Part shown: positions 46,399 through 56,118 of the stretch, piece by piece
How the letters are laid out: every line of letters starts with the position of its first letter
How positions within the stretch are numbered: position 1 is the first letter of the stretch
From: G963665975 sp963665975
GTDB lineage: Bacteria; Bacteroidota; Rhodothermia; Rhodothermales; Bin80
DNA length: 64,000 nucleotides
Direction of reading: 5' to 3'
NCBI GenBank assembly: GCA_963665975.1
Contig: OY762508.1
Span: 496,001 to 560,000 of the forward strand
The notes under the pieces: model-generated
What the model was told of the DNA's origin: nothing
Database searches by the model: none
What the model saw: the letters and a program-made list of their open reading frames with translations, nothing else
Translations under genes and position numbers: made by a program

Positions 46399-47762
46399 TC
46401 CCGCTCTTCATCCTGCTTCTTGGCATCCTGATCGTCATCGGGATGATCGTGTGGCTGCGCATCAACGCGTTCGTGGCACTCATTACGGCCGCAATGATCG
46501 TCAGTCTGTTATCTCCAGGGGCCTGGATGGACAAGATTGGGCGTGTGGCCGTCGCTTTTGGTAACACGACCGGCAGTATCGGCATCGTGATCGCGATGGC
46601 TGCCATCATCGGTGTCACGATGATGGCCAGCGGCGCTGCAGACCGGATCGTGCAGGCGTTTCTTGGCCTGCTGGGCAAGCAGCGCGGCGGCACTGCACTG
46701 ACCGCAAGCGGTTTTGTGCTTTCGGTGCCCGTGTTTTTCGATACCGTGTTCTACCTCCTGATCCCGCTCGCCCGGTCGATGTACCGGCAAACGGGGCGCA
46801 ACTATCTAAAATTCGTGATGGCGATTTCGGCAGGTGGCGCTATCACGCACAGCCTGGTGCCGCCTACGCCAGGTCCCCTCGTGATCGCCGACAACCTGAG
46901 TATTGACCTCGGGCTCATGATCCTGGTCGGGGCTCTGATTGCGCTGCCCGCGGCCATATGCGGATTGCTATTTGCCGGATGGCTAGACCGCCGGATGCCC
47001 GTCGAAATGCGCCCCATTACCGGCGTCGAGCAGGAAGTTATGTCGGATGCTCCGCTGCCTGGCCTGTTCGCCTCGCTTTTGCCCATCGTGCTCCCGGTAG
47101 TACTGATCTCCGGGAAGACGATTCTTGACCCCATCGCACAAGCAGGAGGCGCAGGTTCCGGCTGGGCAGCACTATCGCAGTGGACTGCCGTCTTGGGTAA
47201 CCCTAACCTCGCCCTCGTGCTTGCCGGCTTCGCCTCCGTCGCCTTGTACCTCCATATGCGGCGACCAACGCGGGAGAAGCTTGGCCATCTCCTCGAGCAG
47301 TCTCTCATGAGCGGTGGGATCATCATTCTGATCACGGCCGCGGGTGGCGCCTTTGGTGCTATGCTCAAGGAAGCGCAGATCGGGCCTGCCATCCAGTCTC
47401 TTTTTGCCGAAACCTCCCAGAGCTCGGGCCTCGTCATGCTTGGGCTGGGATTTGGGATTGCCAGCCTGCTAAAATTCGCGCAGGGATCCTCCACCGTCGC
47501 TATGATCACGGCGTCAGCCATGCTTGCAGCCATGGTTACCCCGGATTCGCTGGGCTTTCATATCGTCTATCTGGGCACGGCCATTGGAAGCGGCGCCCTT
47601 GTAGGATCGTGGATGAACGACAGCGGGTTTTGGATCTTCGCCAAGATGGGCGGCCTTACCGAGACAGAAACACTCAAATCCTGGACACCGCTCTTGGCGG
47701 TTTTAGGCATCACCGGAGGCATCATCACGCTCCTGCTGTCCTGGATCATGCCGCTCCAATAA
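46395..47762 (+). CDS. GntP-family gluconate/sugar-acid permease
   Basis: This 455-residue inner-membrane protein has about 12 hydrophobic helices and the GntP-family signatures. These include the early TTGSIGIVIAMAAIIGVTMM, the HSLVPPTPGPLVIADNL block and the AQGSSTVAMITASAML segment near residue 360. The family imports gluconate and related sugar acids by proton symport. The exact substrate cannot be read from sequence. The ATG start overlaps the FAH hydrolase stop (ATGA). It is followed 16 bp later by the dehydratase, so uptake and breakdown appear to be made together. Confidence 0.9.
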   Translation: MIPLFILLLGILIVIGMIVWLRINAFVALITAAMIVSLLSPGAWMDKIGRVAVAFGNTTGSIGIVIAMAAIIGVTMMASGAADRIVQAFLGLLGKQRGGTALTASGFVLSVPVFFDTVFYLLIPLARSMYRQTGRNYLKFVMAISAGGAITHSLVPPTPGPLVIADNLSIDLGLMILVGALIALPAAICGLLFAGWLDRRMPVEMRPITGVEQEVMSDAPLPGLFASLLPIVLPVVLISGKTILDPIAQAGGAGSGWAALSQWTAVLGNPNLALVLAGFASVALYLHMRRPTREKLGHLLEQSLMSGGIIILITAAGGAFGAMLKEAQIGPAIQSLFAETSQSSGLVMLGLGFGIASLLKFAQGSSTVAMITASAMLAAMVTPDSLGFHIVYLGTAIGSGALVGSWMNDSGFWIFAKMGGLTETETLKSWTPLLAVLGITGGIITLLLSWIMPLQ

Positions 47763-47778
47763 TGCACACTACCACGAT

Positions 47779-49467
47779 ATGAACCGATACAGCAGGCAGG
47801 TAACGCAGAATGAAATGCAGGGCGGTGCACGCGCGATGTTGCACGCCATTGGCCTCACCGAAGAGGACCTGGCAAAGCCGCAGGTCGGCATCGTCAGCAT
47901 GGGCTGGGAGGGTAATCCCTGCAACATGCACCTGAATGGCCTTGCAACGAGAATCAAGCATAGCGTGCAGGCCGAGCATCTTGTCGGCCTCATTTACCAC
48001 ACTATCGGTGTGAGCGATGGGATCTCGATGGGATCCTCTGGCATGCGCTTTTCGCTGCCGTCGCGTGACATAATTGCAGAATCCATCGAGACCGTCGCCT
48101 CGGCGCAGTGGTACGACGGCGTAGTCGCCGTGGCGGGATGCGACAAGAATATGCCGGGTTCAATCATGGCGCTTGCTCGGCTCAACCGGCCGGGCCTGAT
48201 GGTCTACGGAGGTACTATCAAGCCGGGCTGCGTCAATGGCAAGAACATCGACATCGTCGCGGCCTTCGAAGCGGCCGGCCAGCGCGCGGCAGGAACGATC
48301 AGCGATGCAGACTTCCGCGAAATTGCTCGCCACGCCTGCCCCGGCGCCGGGGCGTGCGGCGGGATGTACACCGCAAATACGATGGCCTCGGCCATCGAGG
48401 CGTTGGGCATGACGCTGCCGTACGACTCCTCTTATCCCGCCGTTAGCCTGCAGAAGCAGTCGGAGACGGACCTCATTGGCAGCACCATGCGTCTCCTCTT
48501 GGAGCGGGACCTCAAGCCTTGTGACATCCTGACGCGTGAAGCCTTCGAAAACGCGCTGCGCGTCGTTATCGTCCTTGGCGGCTCCACTAATGCCACTCTA
48601 CACCTGATCGCCATGGCCAAAGCGGCTGATGTTCCGCTCGGACTGGACGATTTCCAGACAATGAGTGACCAGACACCCCTGCTGGCAGATCTAAAGCCTA
48701 GTGGACGCTATGTAATGGAGGACCTATACAACGTAGGCGGAGTGCCTGGCGTCATGAAGATGCTTCTGGAAGCACGCCTGCTGCATGGTGATTGCGTGAC
48801 GGTTACGGGCGCAACCGTGGCAGAGAATCTGGCCAACGCCTCCCACCTTACCCGGGGACAGGACGTAATCCGCTCCCTGGATAATCCCATCAAAGCTACA
48901 GGCCATCTTCAAGTGCTCTACGGTAATCTGGCCGAAGAGGGTGCTGTTGCCAAGATTACAGGCAAGGAGGGAGAAGTATTCCGCGGCCGCGCGCGGGTCT
49001 TCGATGCCGAAGAGGCAGCGATGGCCGAGATACTGGGCGGTGGGATCCAGTCCGGCGACGTCATCGTCATTCGCTACTGCGGCCCCAAGGGAGGGCCCGG
49101 CATGCCCGAAATGCTGCGTCCCACGGGCGCCATTATTGGTGCGGGGCTGGGTAACACCGTGGCACTCATCACTGACGGGCGCTTTTCCGGCGGCACACAC
49201 GGATTCGTGGTGGGACACATCACCCCGGAAGCACAGATCGGCGGCGCCATAGCACTGGTCCAGGACGGGGACCCCATTACCATCGATGCGGAGCGAAACA
49301 CGCTCACCGTCGACGTTAATGGCAGTATCCTTGCCGACCGACGCGCCTCCTGGCGGCCTCCGCTTCTAAAAGCTGACCACGGCATTCTTCTCCGCTACGC
49401 CCACACCGTCTCTTCCGCCAGCGAAGGATGCGTGACCGACGCTTTCCCGCGGTCGGTCGGGGCTTGA
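47779..49467 (+). CDS. IlvD/Edd-family dehydratase
   Basis: This 562-residue iron-sulfur dehydratase carries the family cysteines in WEGNPCNMHL, GCDKNMPGSIM and ACPGAGACGGMYTANTM. Other blocks are TIGVSDGISMGSSGMRFSLP and DGRFSGGTHGFVVGH near the C-terminus. It strongly resembles dihydroxy-acid dehydratase (IlvD) of branched-chain amino-acid synthesis, including GGTIKPGC. The position after an SDR, FAH hydrolase and GntP permease suggests it instead, or also, dehydrates a sugar acid such as an aldonate. Sequence alone does not settle this. It is the last gene of the operon. Confidence 0.8.
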   Translation: MNRYSRQVTQNEMQGGARAMLHAIGLTEEDLAKPQVGIVSMGWEGNPCNMHLNGLATRIKHSVQAEHLVGLIYHTIGVSDGISMGSSGMRFSLPSRDIIAESIETVASAQWYDGVVAVAGCDKNMPGSIMALARLNRPGLMVYGGTIKPGCVNGKNIDIVAAFEAAGQRAAGTISDADFREIARHACPGAGACGGMYTANTMASAIEALGMTLPYDSSYPAVSLQKQSETDLIGSTMRLLLERDLKPCDILTREAFENALRVVIVLGGSTNATLHLIAMAKAADVPLGLDDFQTMSDQTPLLADLKPSGRYVMEDLYNVGGVPGVMKMLLEARLLHGDCVTVTGATVAENLANASHLTRGQDVIRSLDNPIKATGHLQVLYGNLAEEGAVAKITGKEGEVFRGRARVFDAEEAAMAEILGGGIQSGDVIVIRYCGPKGGPGMPEMLRPTGAIIGAGLGNTVALITDGRFSGGTHGFVVGHITPEAQIGGAIALVQDGDPITIDAERNTLTVDVNGSILADRRASWRPPLLKADHGILLRYAHTVSSASEGCVTDAFPRSVGA

Positions 49468-50066
49468 TCTGGAGTATGATCGGCAGCAAATCCCATGGGG
49501 CCGCCGCACCGTCGTCGTGTGTTTCTTGGATGGTATGGATGGTCGTATCGACCTCATTTTCCTGAATCGGGAGGCGGCCCTACAGACTATCAGAGCGTTC
49601 AATGACCACCGGTCCTGAGTTCGACGGAATCGATTTGTAAACAGTTGTTTTTGTTAGACCGCTTGGTCAATTTGAACACTACAACACTCGGTATTCTGCA
49701 CCGCCTAACGCGAAGAAGCACCCTCTTTGTCACATAGCAGCCCGACGTTGAGCTGTTTCGCGCCTTTCTTGTGGTCGCGGTTGAAGAACCCTTAACAACT
49801 CGAATAATACTCGTTGTTGGTAAGCTTCCTTCAGCCTGTGCCTGTAAAGACGGCCGGCATACCTACCTCTTCTCCTTAGTCATTCAGGGAGCCGCAGCTC
49901 CCACAGTCAGTGGGGTCCTCGAAGTTCAGGATCTGGACGAAGTCCACAGACGACATCCTGAAATCATGGAAGGACTACTGTGCAAGTATTTATAATACAG
50001 TGTGCTAAGAAGAAGCGCCTTTCGACGGCGCACGGAAATCGAGGCTAATTCACTTGCAGACTACGT
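49468..50066. other. Gene-poor region with possible decayed frames
   Basis: About 600 bp without a convincing gene. One plus-strand frame over 49430-49617 (LDLEYDRQQIPWGRRTVVV, CFLDGMDGRIDLIFLNREAA) and another at about 49640-49753 (VRPLGQFEHYNTRYSAPPNA) look protein-like but have no starts. They lie in different frames and are cut by stops. They could be relics of an unidentified gene, perhaps of a mobile element. A 74-codon plus-strand frame starting at 49771 has no supporting motif. Confidence 0.35.
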
Positions 50067-53000
50067 TTATCTGACGCGAATGAAGCGCCCTGTACGGACC
50101 AGTTCGCCTTCTGGCGAGATAGCAAGTACACGATACAAGTAAAGACCGGAAGGCAGAGAAGCTCCACTCAGATCTATGCTGCGTTCCCACCCGGCCTGAA
50201 CCGCCTGAGAGGGTACCGAAAGCACACGCCGCCCTGCTACATCCAGCACATCAACAGAAATCTTGGCCGCAGACGGAAGGTCGAAGACGATCTGCGTAGT
50301 GCTCCTAAAGGGGTTGGGGTAGTTGCCGCGTAGGGCAAACGTCTCCGGCAATGATGCGTCGCCCTGCGCGTCCACCGGGGAGTAGACGCTTATGTTGAAC
50401 ATCAACGTATCGGCAGACCCATTCGCCCCGGTACCGACATACTGATACGTAATAGCATCCGTCACCAGCTTTGGCGTCCCGCTGATTGTACGCGTGGTAT
50501 CGTTGAATGACAACCCGAACGGAAGCACAGGCGTTAGAGTATAAGTTATCGGTGGTAATCCTCCTACAGCTTCGGGCAATACAAGTGGCGCAATTCGCCG
50601 CGCACGTGCAAATGACGGGTCGGGGATTCCAGCCACGAAAAAGTGAACAGCACGTACAACCGTGATGCTAAACGTCACGCTGGTGTTCTTGGAATATGCA
50701 TCGGTGGCCGTGTAGGTATAGGACGTGCTCGCCATTGTGACCGTCGGGGTGCCGGAGATTGTCCGCGTTGCAGCGTTGTAGTCCAGTCCGGCCGGAAGTC
50801 CCGGACTCAGCGCGTACGTTACGGGTGATTCGCCACCAGTTAATTCCGGGAGCTGGATCGGTGCAACAGTCGCGCCATCAGTAAACACTTGATCGTTTAC
50901 GCTCCTGCTGAAGGCTAGTATTCTTGTGTCAACCTCACCTAGCGGCACAGTCCAGACCCCGCGCCCGTGCGTGGCCACAACGACCTCGTTGTCCCGCACC
51001 TTTATTCTCCATACCGGAACGGCTGGCAGATCGTCGTCCGCATAGTACCACTGTTTCCCATAATCCGTGGACCGGAACACGCCAATTTCCGTTCCCACCC
51101 AGATGACGTTGGTGGAATGTGGCATCACGACCAGGTCATAGACTGCCACATTGGGAAAGCCGTTGGTGCTTTCGCCCGTGTGGTCGAATTCGGAAAGGTC
51201 TGTCCAGGACTGCCCGTAATCCTTGGTTTCTAGAACCTTTGCAGAGCCCCAGCGCGAAAACAGCGCATATGCAGTGGCCACCTCGATTGGATGCATGGCG
51301 AGTCCAGAGATGACTGTCTCCGGGGCACGCTGCACGTTGGGTGTCTTCACTGCACCGAACGATATTCCACTGTCATGGGAGACGTGCAAGGTGCGGTCAG
51401 GGTAGGAATCCAAGCCGCAACCCGCCCAAACCACATTCGGGTTCGCAGCAGATACCCTGACCGTGCAACCGTTCCAGTGGCCCCAGCCTTCTGAAATGGG
51501 CGTAAGAGACCAGCTTGCACCAAAGTTTCGTGAATAGTAGACACCGCCACGTTTCGTAGTATATACGTTGTCAGGTGCCAAGTCGGAGCTGGCCAATGAG
51601 GTGAAAAACTGACCATCGTCCTTATCGAAGGTCGTGCCCAGCGAATTGTGCCAGGAATTGCCACCGTCATCACTTCTTAAGATATAAGAGTACTGTTTTG
51701 ACCCCAGCAGTTTATCTGGATCCGTTGCATGCCACAATGTCTCAAAACCGTCGCTGCCGAGCATCTTAATCCACTGGCTCCTTGCATTCGGATTGGATGT
51801 CGACTGCCATGTACCATTATCCTGGGAACCGGCAATGTAGGCGTTCGAGCCAGGCCTCTTTGCTACTCCGTAAAACTGGGCTGTGTTGTAGCCCGTACCA
51901 TCATCCAGCTCCCTGTAATTCGCGCCATTGTCCTTGGAAATGGCTACGCCGCCGTCATTGGCGTTGAGAATCCAAAAATCACCCGTGGACGGATTGATCG
52001 GAATGGGCATAATGACATGGTGATCCACATGTGGCTGAGCATGATAACGATTAGCTTCACTTACTACCCGGCTAATGCCACCAAGGCTAGAGAAGGGTAT
52101 CCTAATCGTCGCCCTCTGGCTCCCTGTATGCCAAGATGCTCCGTCATGAAGCACTGGCCACAGCTGATACAGCAATCCATGTACCAAGCCGCCATCTTGG
52201 GCGATGCTGTCCTGCGGCGTCGCACTGTCGTATCTGTATTTGTGAATGAACAGTAGCTCAAAGCTTTGCGCATCCCGCGGTTTGGCTGGATTTCTCGAGA
52301 CGGTAAACCCAGTCAGGTTGAACGAATTGTCGTCGGCCTGATCACGGAAGGATACCATCAGTTGGCGGTTGTTGTCGATATCCCACACTTCGAAGGGCAC
52401 TTGAGTGTAGCCACCGTACAAGTACTCGCTGAATGAGACACCGGGGCCACCGTTCTCAAATGCGCCAGCAGTTTCGGAGACAATAAAGCGATGCGCCTTT
52501 TGACTTCTTCCTGATCCGAAACGGATTTCGATGGTAGCGTAGTCCGACTCTGCAACATCTAACGTACTTGGATCCATGTACAAGAGCGTGCCATCACATG
52601 CGTTGCCAAACTGCACAAAGCGAATCCATGAATTATCTAATTCACAGGAACCGGGTGCATGGCCGGTCACGAAATTCGTTACGAGCCTCACGCCACCGGC
52701 GAATACAATGTTGGGGTTGAACGGGTGTACCGCCAGCGCGTTGTCCCACCAGCCCTGCTTACCGAGCCAGTCATTCGGCTTGTCCGCATCTTCCACCGTC
52801 GGCGCCCAGCTCCTGCCGCCATCGACACTCCGGTAAAGCTGCGTCAATGGCTCTGCTTCAATGGCAGCATAAGCGATGTCTGGATCAGAAGGAGAGTACG
52901 CCAACTCTAATCTGCGAAAGGAACTAACCCCGGCTAGAGAAGATAGAGCCGATTGCCACGTCCTCCCGGCATCTTGGGAATAGAAAATGCCTCTTCGTTG

Positions 53001-53801
53001 GGCCGCGGCTATCTGCATGTTGAAGTTGCCTGGTTGAGTGCGAAGGTCCTGAATGCTCCAGAGCGAAAAAACATCAGTCCAGGACATGCCACCATCAGAT
53101 GTTCGAAATATGCCCGAGTTTGTAGCGGCCACGACCACATCCGCGTCCGTGGGGTCAATAGCCAACCGGCTCACATTCCGGAAGTCAAGGTTTGCACTTG
53201 TTGCGGCTAAGTGCTCCCACGTAACTCCTCTGTCGCTGGATCGAAAGATCCCATCACCATTAAAGTGGTCACCCAGGCCGCGTACCCCGGTCCCCATGTA
53301 GATAACATTGTGGTTGCTCTCTGCCATTGCCAGGCTGCTGACAAGCAATACTGGCAGATGATCTGTCAGAGACTGCCAGGAGAGTCCGCCATCGGTGGTT
53401 TTCCACAAGCCGCCGGATACGGAGCCCGCCCACCATGTTTCCAAGGACGGGTCGTCCGGGTCAACAAGCACGGCGCGGGTACGCCCACCGACATTCCCGG
53501 GGCCACGCTCGACCCAGTTGAGCTTTGCGCCATCGGTCTTGGAGGCTGCCAAAGCCTTGCGGAACTCAGTTATCCGGAACCCCGCCGGGTACTCGTTCTC
53601 CCCATTTTCAGATGCTCTGATGGCGTGGTGGTACTGGGTAAACATGTCGGGGTCGCCCTGTACGCCGGAGGTCACACGGTGCTGCTGGGGGTGGACAGCA
53701 CTGGGGGACATGGGGGCGTCGAGCAACAGCGCAATGGCCAAAAGCAGAAGCAACAAAATCACTGCTGCAGCGACAACGGTCAGCTTGAGTGGTCTCCTCA
53801 T
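50067..53801 (-). CDS. Secreted sortilin/BNR-type beta-propeller protein with Ig-like domains and T9SS sorting domain
   Basis: This 1244-residue exported protein begins with a basic start and a hydrophobic signal of about 20 residues. About residues 90-920 hold many BNR/sortilin-like repeats with the SSDRGVTW, TSDGGMSW, SVDGGRSW and SQDAGRTW pattern. Repeats of this kind form propeller blades. Two He_PIG-type Ig-like domains follow, with YALSPGLPAGLDYNAATRTI and TPVLPFGLSFNDTTRTISGT. A Por/type IX secretion sorting domain ends the protein (LRGNYPNPFRSTTQIVFDLP, LPSGLYLYRV). Such proteins are often called glycosyl hydrolases by homology, but catalytic residues of sialidases were not identified. 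It stands alone, with divergent promoters possible toward the next gene. Confidence 0.85.
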   Translation of the reverse strand: MRRPLKLTVVAAAVILLLLLLAIALLLDAPMSPSAVHPQQHRVTSGVQGDPDMFTQYHHAIRASENGENEYPAGFRITEFRKALAASKTDGAKLNWVERGPGNVGGRTRAVLVDPDDPSLETWWAGSVSGGLWKTTDGGLSWQSLTDHLPVLLVSSLAMAESNHNVIYMGTGVRGLGDHFNGDGIFRSSDRGVTWEHLAATSANLDFRNVSRLAIDPTDADVVVAATNSGIFRTSDGGMSWTDVFSLWSIQDLRTQPGNFNMQIAAAQRRGIFYSQDAGRTWQSALSSLAGVSSFRRLELAYSPSDPDIAYAAIEAEPLTQLYRSVDGGRSWAPTVEDADKPNDWLGKQGWWDNALAVHPFNPNIVFAGGVRLVTNFVTGHAPGSCELDNSWIRFVQFGNACDGTLLYMDPSTLDVAESDYATIEIRFGSGRSQKAHRFIVSETAGAFENGGPGVSFSEYLYGGYTQVPFEVWDIDNNRQLMVSFRDQADDNSFNLTGFTVSRNPAKPRDAQSFELLFIHKYRYDSATPQDSIAQDGGLVHGLLYQLWPVLHDGASWHTGSQRATIRIPFSSLGGISRVVSEANRYHAQPHVDHHVIMPIPINPSTGDFWILNANDGGVAISKDNGANYRELDDGTGYNTAQFYGVAKRPGSNAYIAGSQDNGTWQSTSNPNARSQWIKMLGSDGFETLWHATDPDKLLGSKQYSYILRSDDGGNSWHNSLGTTFDKDDGQFFTSLASSDLAPDNVYTTKRGGVYYSRNFGASWSLTPISEGWGHWNGCTVRVSAANPNVVWAGCGLDSYPDRTLHVSHDSGISFGAVKTPNVQRAPETVISGLAMHPIEVATAYALFSRWGSAKVLETKDYGQSWTDLSEFDHTGESTNGFPNVAVYDLVVMPHSTNVIWVGTEIGVFRSTDYGKQWYYADDDLPAVPVWRIKVRDNEVVVATHGRGVWTVPLGEVDTRILAFSRSVNDQVFTDGATVAPIQLPELTGGESPVTYALSPGLPAGLDYNAATRTISGTPTVTMASTSYTYTATDAYSKNTSVTFSITVVRAVHFFVAGIPDPSFARARRIAPLVLPEAVGGLPPITYTLTPVLPFGLSFNDTTRTISGTPKLVTDAITYQYVGTGANGSADTLMFNISVYSPVDAQGDASLPETFALRGNYPNPFRSTTQIVFDLPSAAKISVDVLDVAGRRVLSVPSQAVQAGWERSIDLSGASLPSGLYLYRVLAISPEGELVRTGRFIRVR

Positions 53802-54018
53802 GCTATGGCCTTTGGAGTTGCCCCACTATTACGGATATCTTTCCATTTGTGAAAATATATTTAAACTATAAGACACAATCTCAGGCATAGCAACTTTGAG
53901 CGTGTGCAGGCGTGCCGATGTTGCGTATATACGCCACATTCCTTCCAGATTGGAAGGAGGATTCCGGACCCACTAACACTTGAATTCCGCCTAACGTGTT
54001 ACTCATCACTCCACAGTC

Positions 54019-55062
54019 ATGACCACAATGAAGGCCCTCGTCCATACGGCGCCATATCGTCTGGAAATCAGTGATTTCCCAGTACCGACGCTCGCCCCAA
54101 CAGATGTCCTCGTGCGTGTCAAGGCTGTTGGCATCTGCGGATCCGATGTCCAAGGCTACACGGGAAAGACGGGGCGCCGCCTGCCTCCCATTATTCTGGG
54201 CCACGAAGCAGCGGGCATCGTGGAAGACGCGGGTGCCGACGCTCCCGCATTGCCGCGCGGCATGCGCGTGGCTTTTGACTCCACAATTTTCTGCAATGCT
54301 TGCGAAGCCTGCGACCGCGGGCAGTACAATTATTGCCCCAGCCGCGAAGTTCTGGGTGTCAGCATCCCTGGCATGAAGCGGCATGGAGCAATGGCCGAAT
54401 TCGTCCGTCTGCCCTGGTGGACGCTCGTCCCCATGCCGGACTACCTTTCCTTCACAGATGCTGCGCTCCTGGAGCCGATTGCGATCAGCCTACATGCGGC
54501 AGCACGCGGAGCAGTCGCTCCCGGAGAGACGGTGTGTATCATCGGCGCGGGTACCATTGGGCTGTTCCTGCTGCAAGCCGCGCGGCTGCGCGGAGCAGGC
54601 AGAATAATGGTTTTTGACTTGAATGAGCATCGCCTGCGCGTAGCTAGAGCACTTGGAGCCGACATTGCGGTTTCGCCGCTCGACACGGACCCTTCGGACG
54701 TCGTGCACGCCACAACCGAGGGAAGAGGTGCAGACGTGAGCTTTGAGGTGGTCGGCATCGCTGCAACGCTCCACCAGGCCATCGCTGCAACGCGCATAGG
54801 CGGACGCGCAGTGTTAGTCGGCAACCTGACAAGATCGATCGACCTCAATATCCCCGACATAGTCTCTCGCGAACTCACCCTGCGCGGTACGTATTGTAAT
54901 GCGGGCGAGTACCGGAAAGCCATCGGACTCGTAGCCGACGGAAAGATCGAAACAACCTCCATCGTAAGCGCCACGCTCTCCCTGGAGCAGGGACCAGAGG
55001 CCTTCGACCGACTCCATGGAGGCCAGGAGCCGGAACTCATCAAGATAATCCTGCACCCGTAA
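54019..55062 (+). CDS. Zinc-dependent medium-chain alcohol/polyol dehydrogenase
   Basis: This 347-residue MDR enzyme has catalytic zinc ligands in VGICGSDVQGY (Cys40) and GHEAAGIV. A structural zinc site is present (FCNACEACDRGQYNYC has four cysteines). The NAD-binding glycine motif is CIIGAGTIGLFLLQAA. It resembles sorbitol, galactitol-phosphate or threonine dehydrogenases, and the substrate is not known. An in-frame ATG at 54028 is a possible shorter start. The 3' end overlaps the convergent HAD gene by 23 bp. The upstream 217-bp gap is divergent with the propeller gene. Confidence 0.88.
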   Translation: MTTMKALVHTAPYRLEISDFPVPTLAPTDVLVRVKAVGICGSDVQGYTGKTGRRLPPIILGHEAAGIVEDAGADAPALPRGMRVAFDSTIFCNACEACDRGQYNYCPSREVLGVSIPGMKRHGAMAEFVRLPWWTLVPMPDYLSFTDAALLEPIAISLHAAARGAVAPGETVCIIGAGTIGLFLLQAARLRGAGRIMVFDLNEHRLRVARALGADIAVSPLDTDPSDVVHATTEGRGADVSFEVVGIAATLHQAIAATRIGGRAVLVGNLTRSIDLNIPDIVSRELTLRGTYCNAGEYRKAIGLVADGKIETTSIVSATLSLEQGPEAFDRLHGGQEPELIKIILHP

Positions 55063-55945
55063 CAGACCACGGCGGCGTGCTCGGCAGCGCCTCATCCAAC
55101 TCCTGAACGAGAGCATCCTGGTAGCTCCCTGCGTAGGCTAACGCGAAGAAGCGCCCGAGGGCCTCATGGAAGAAGCGGTCCCAGGATTCTTCCTCCCGCC
55201 CGGGCAGAATGGGATAGAAGAGTGCATCCACGCTGCGAGCAGCGCGCAGGTCTCCATACGCGTCACCAACCATCAGCATCCGGTTCGGGGAATACTTGCC
55301 GACACCGCCGTAGGTGAGGTGTTCGGTCTTGCTGCCGGTTTCCTGTCCGGCGATCACGCGCACAAAGCGTGCGATGCCGTGCTCCTGCCATTCGCGCTGG
55401 AGAGCTGCAAAAGGCGTACCGGAAGCCACAATCATGTCCGCGCGCTCGCTGGCACACGCAAGGCTGTCGACCACCAGGGGAAACGGCGGTACGCCGTGCA
55501 CCATGTCGGCAATCGCCTCATTTACCGCCTCGCTCCAGGCCAATACTGCGGGTAGCTCCCCGCCCTGCTCCTGCTCTATCTTGCTCCGCAACGCCGGATT
55601 GCCGAGCCGCGTCTCTTCGGATACCCACGCCCGCAATTGGGGTAGTTCTCTGATTATCACGTGGCGATCACGCACCCTCTCCCACTGACGCAATAGATCA
55701 AGCACAGCAAGCAGCGCCGGAAACCGGTTTACCCCGCGTTTCTTGGAGTACAGGTTGACAAATTCCCACGCTTCGCGGGCATACTTGCTGACGGCCTGCA
55801 GATCAAAATGCTTGATTGCCTGGGGGCAAAAGCACTCCTTGTGCTTGATCTCCATGGTGTCGAAGGCGCATCCATCCGAATCGATGGCAATGAAAAAATC
55901 ATGCGCGGGCTGGAGGCTCCGTAAGGCCTGGGCCGGATTACTCAT
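55040..55945 (-). CDS. HAD-superfamily hydrolase
   Basis: This 301-residue protein shows HAD motif I as IAIDSDGCAFDTM (aspartate nucleophile plus acid/base), motif II as IVASGTPF, and motif IV as MLMVGDAYGDLRAA. A helical cap domain with Tyr/Lys-rich helices lies between motifs I and II (about residues 45-165). A phosphatase or phosphonatase role is likely, on an unknown small substrate. ATG 55945 is preferred because the preceding in-frame 52 residues are unlike the family. It converges on the dehydrogenase gene and diverges from the Gfo/Idh gene. The three genes may serve one sugar or polyol pathway, but this is inference. Confidence 0.8.
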   Translation of the reverse strand: MSNPAQALRSLQPAHDFFIAIDSDGCAFDTMEIKHKECFCPQAIKHFDLQAVSKYAREAWEFVNLYSKKRGVNRFPALLAVLDLLRQWERVRDRHVIIRELPQLRAWVSEETRLGNPALRSKIEQEQGGELPAVLAWSEAVNEAIADMVHGVPPFPLVVDSLACASERADMIVASGTPFAALQREWQEHGIARFVRVIAGQETGSKTEHLTYGGVGKYSPNRMLMVGDAYGDLRAARSVDALFYPILPGREEESWDRFFHEALGRFFALAYAGSYQDALVQELDEALPSTPPWSVTGAGLS

Positions 55946-56118
55946 GGGACATAGACGAACATGGAAGTAGGCCGAAAGCACATGGGGCCGGAATATACGC
56001 GTTCCGCGCCAGTACAGCATGCAAAATGGCGCACTCGTGTCGCCATGGCTTCGTTGCAACAGGCCACGTACAACCCTTACCTTGCTGGTACTACCCGACA
56101 ATCAAGCCCGACACCATT

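Noticed and set aside
49771..49995. A 74-codon plus-strand frame after the dehydratase.
   Set aside because: No motif or ribosome site. Treated as noise within a gene-poor interval.
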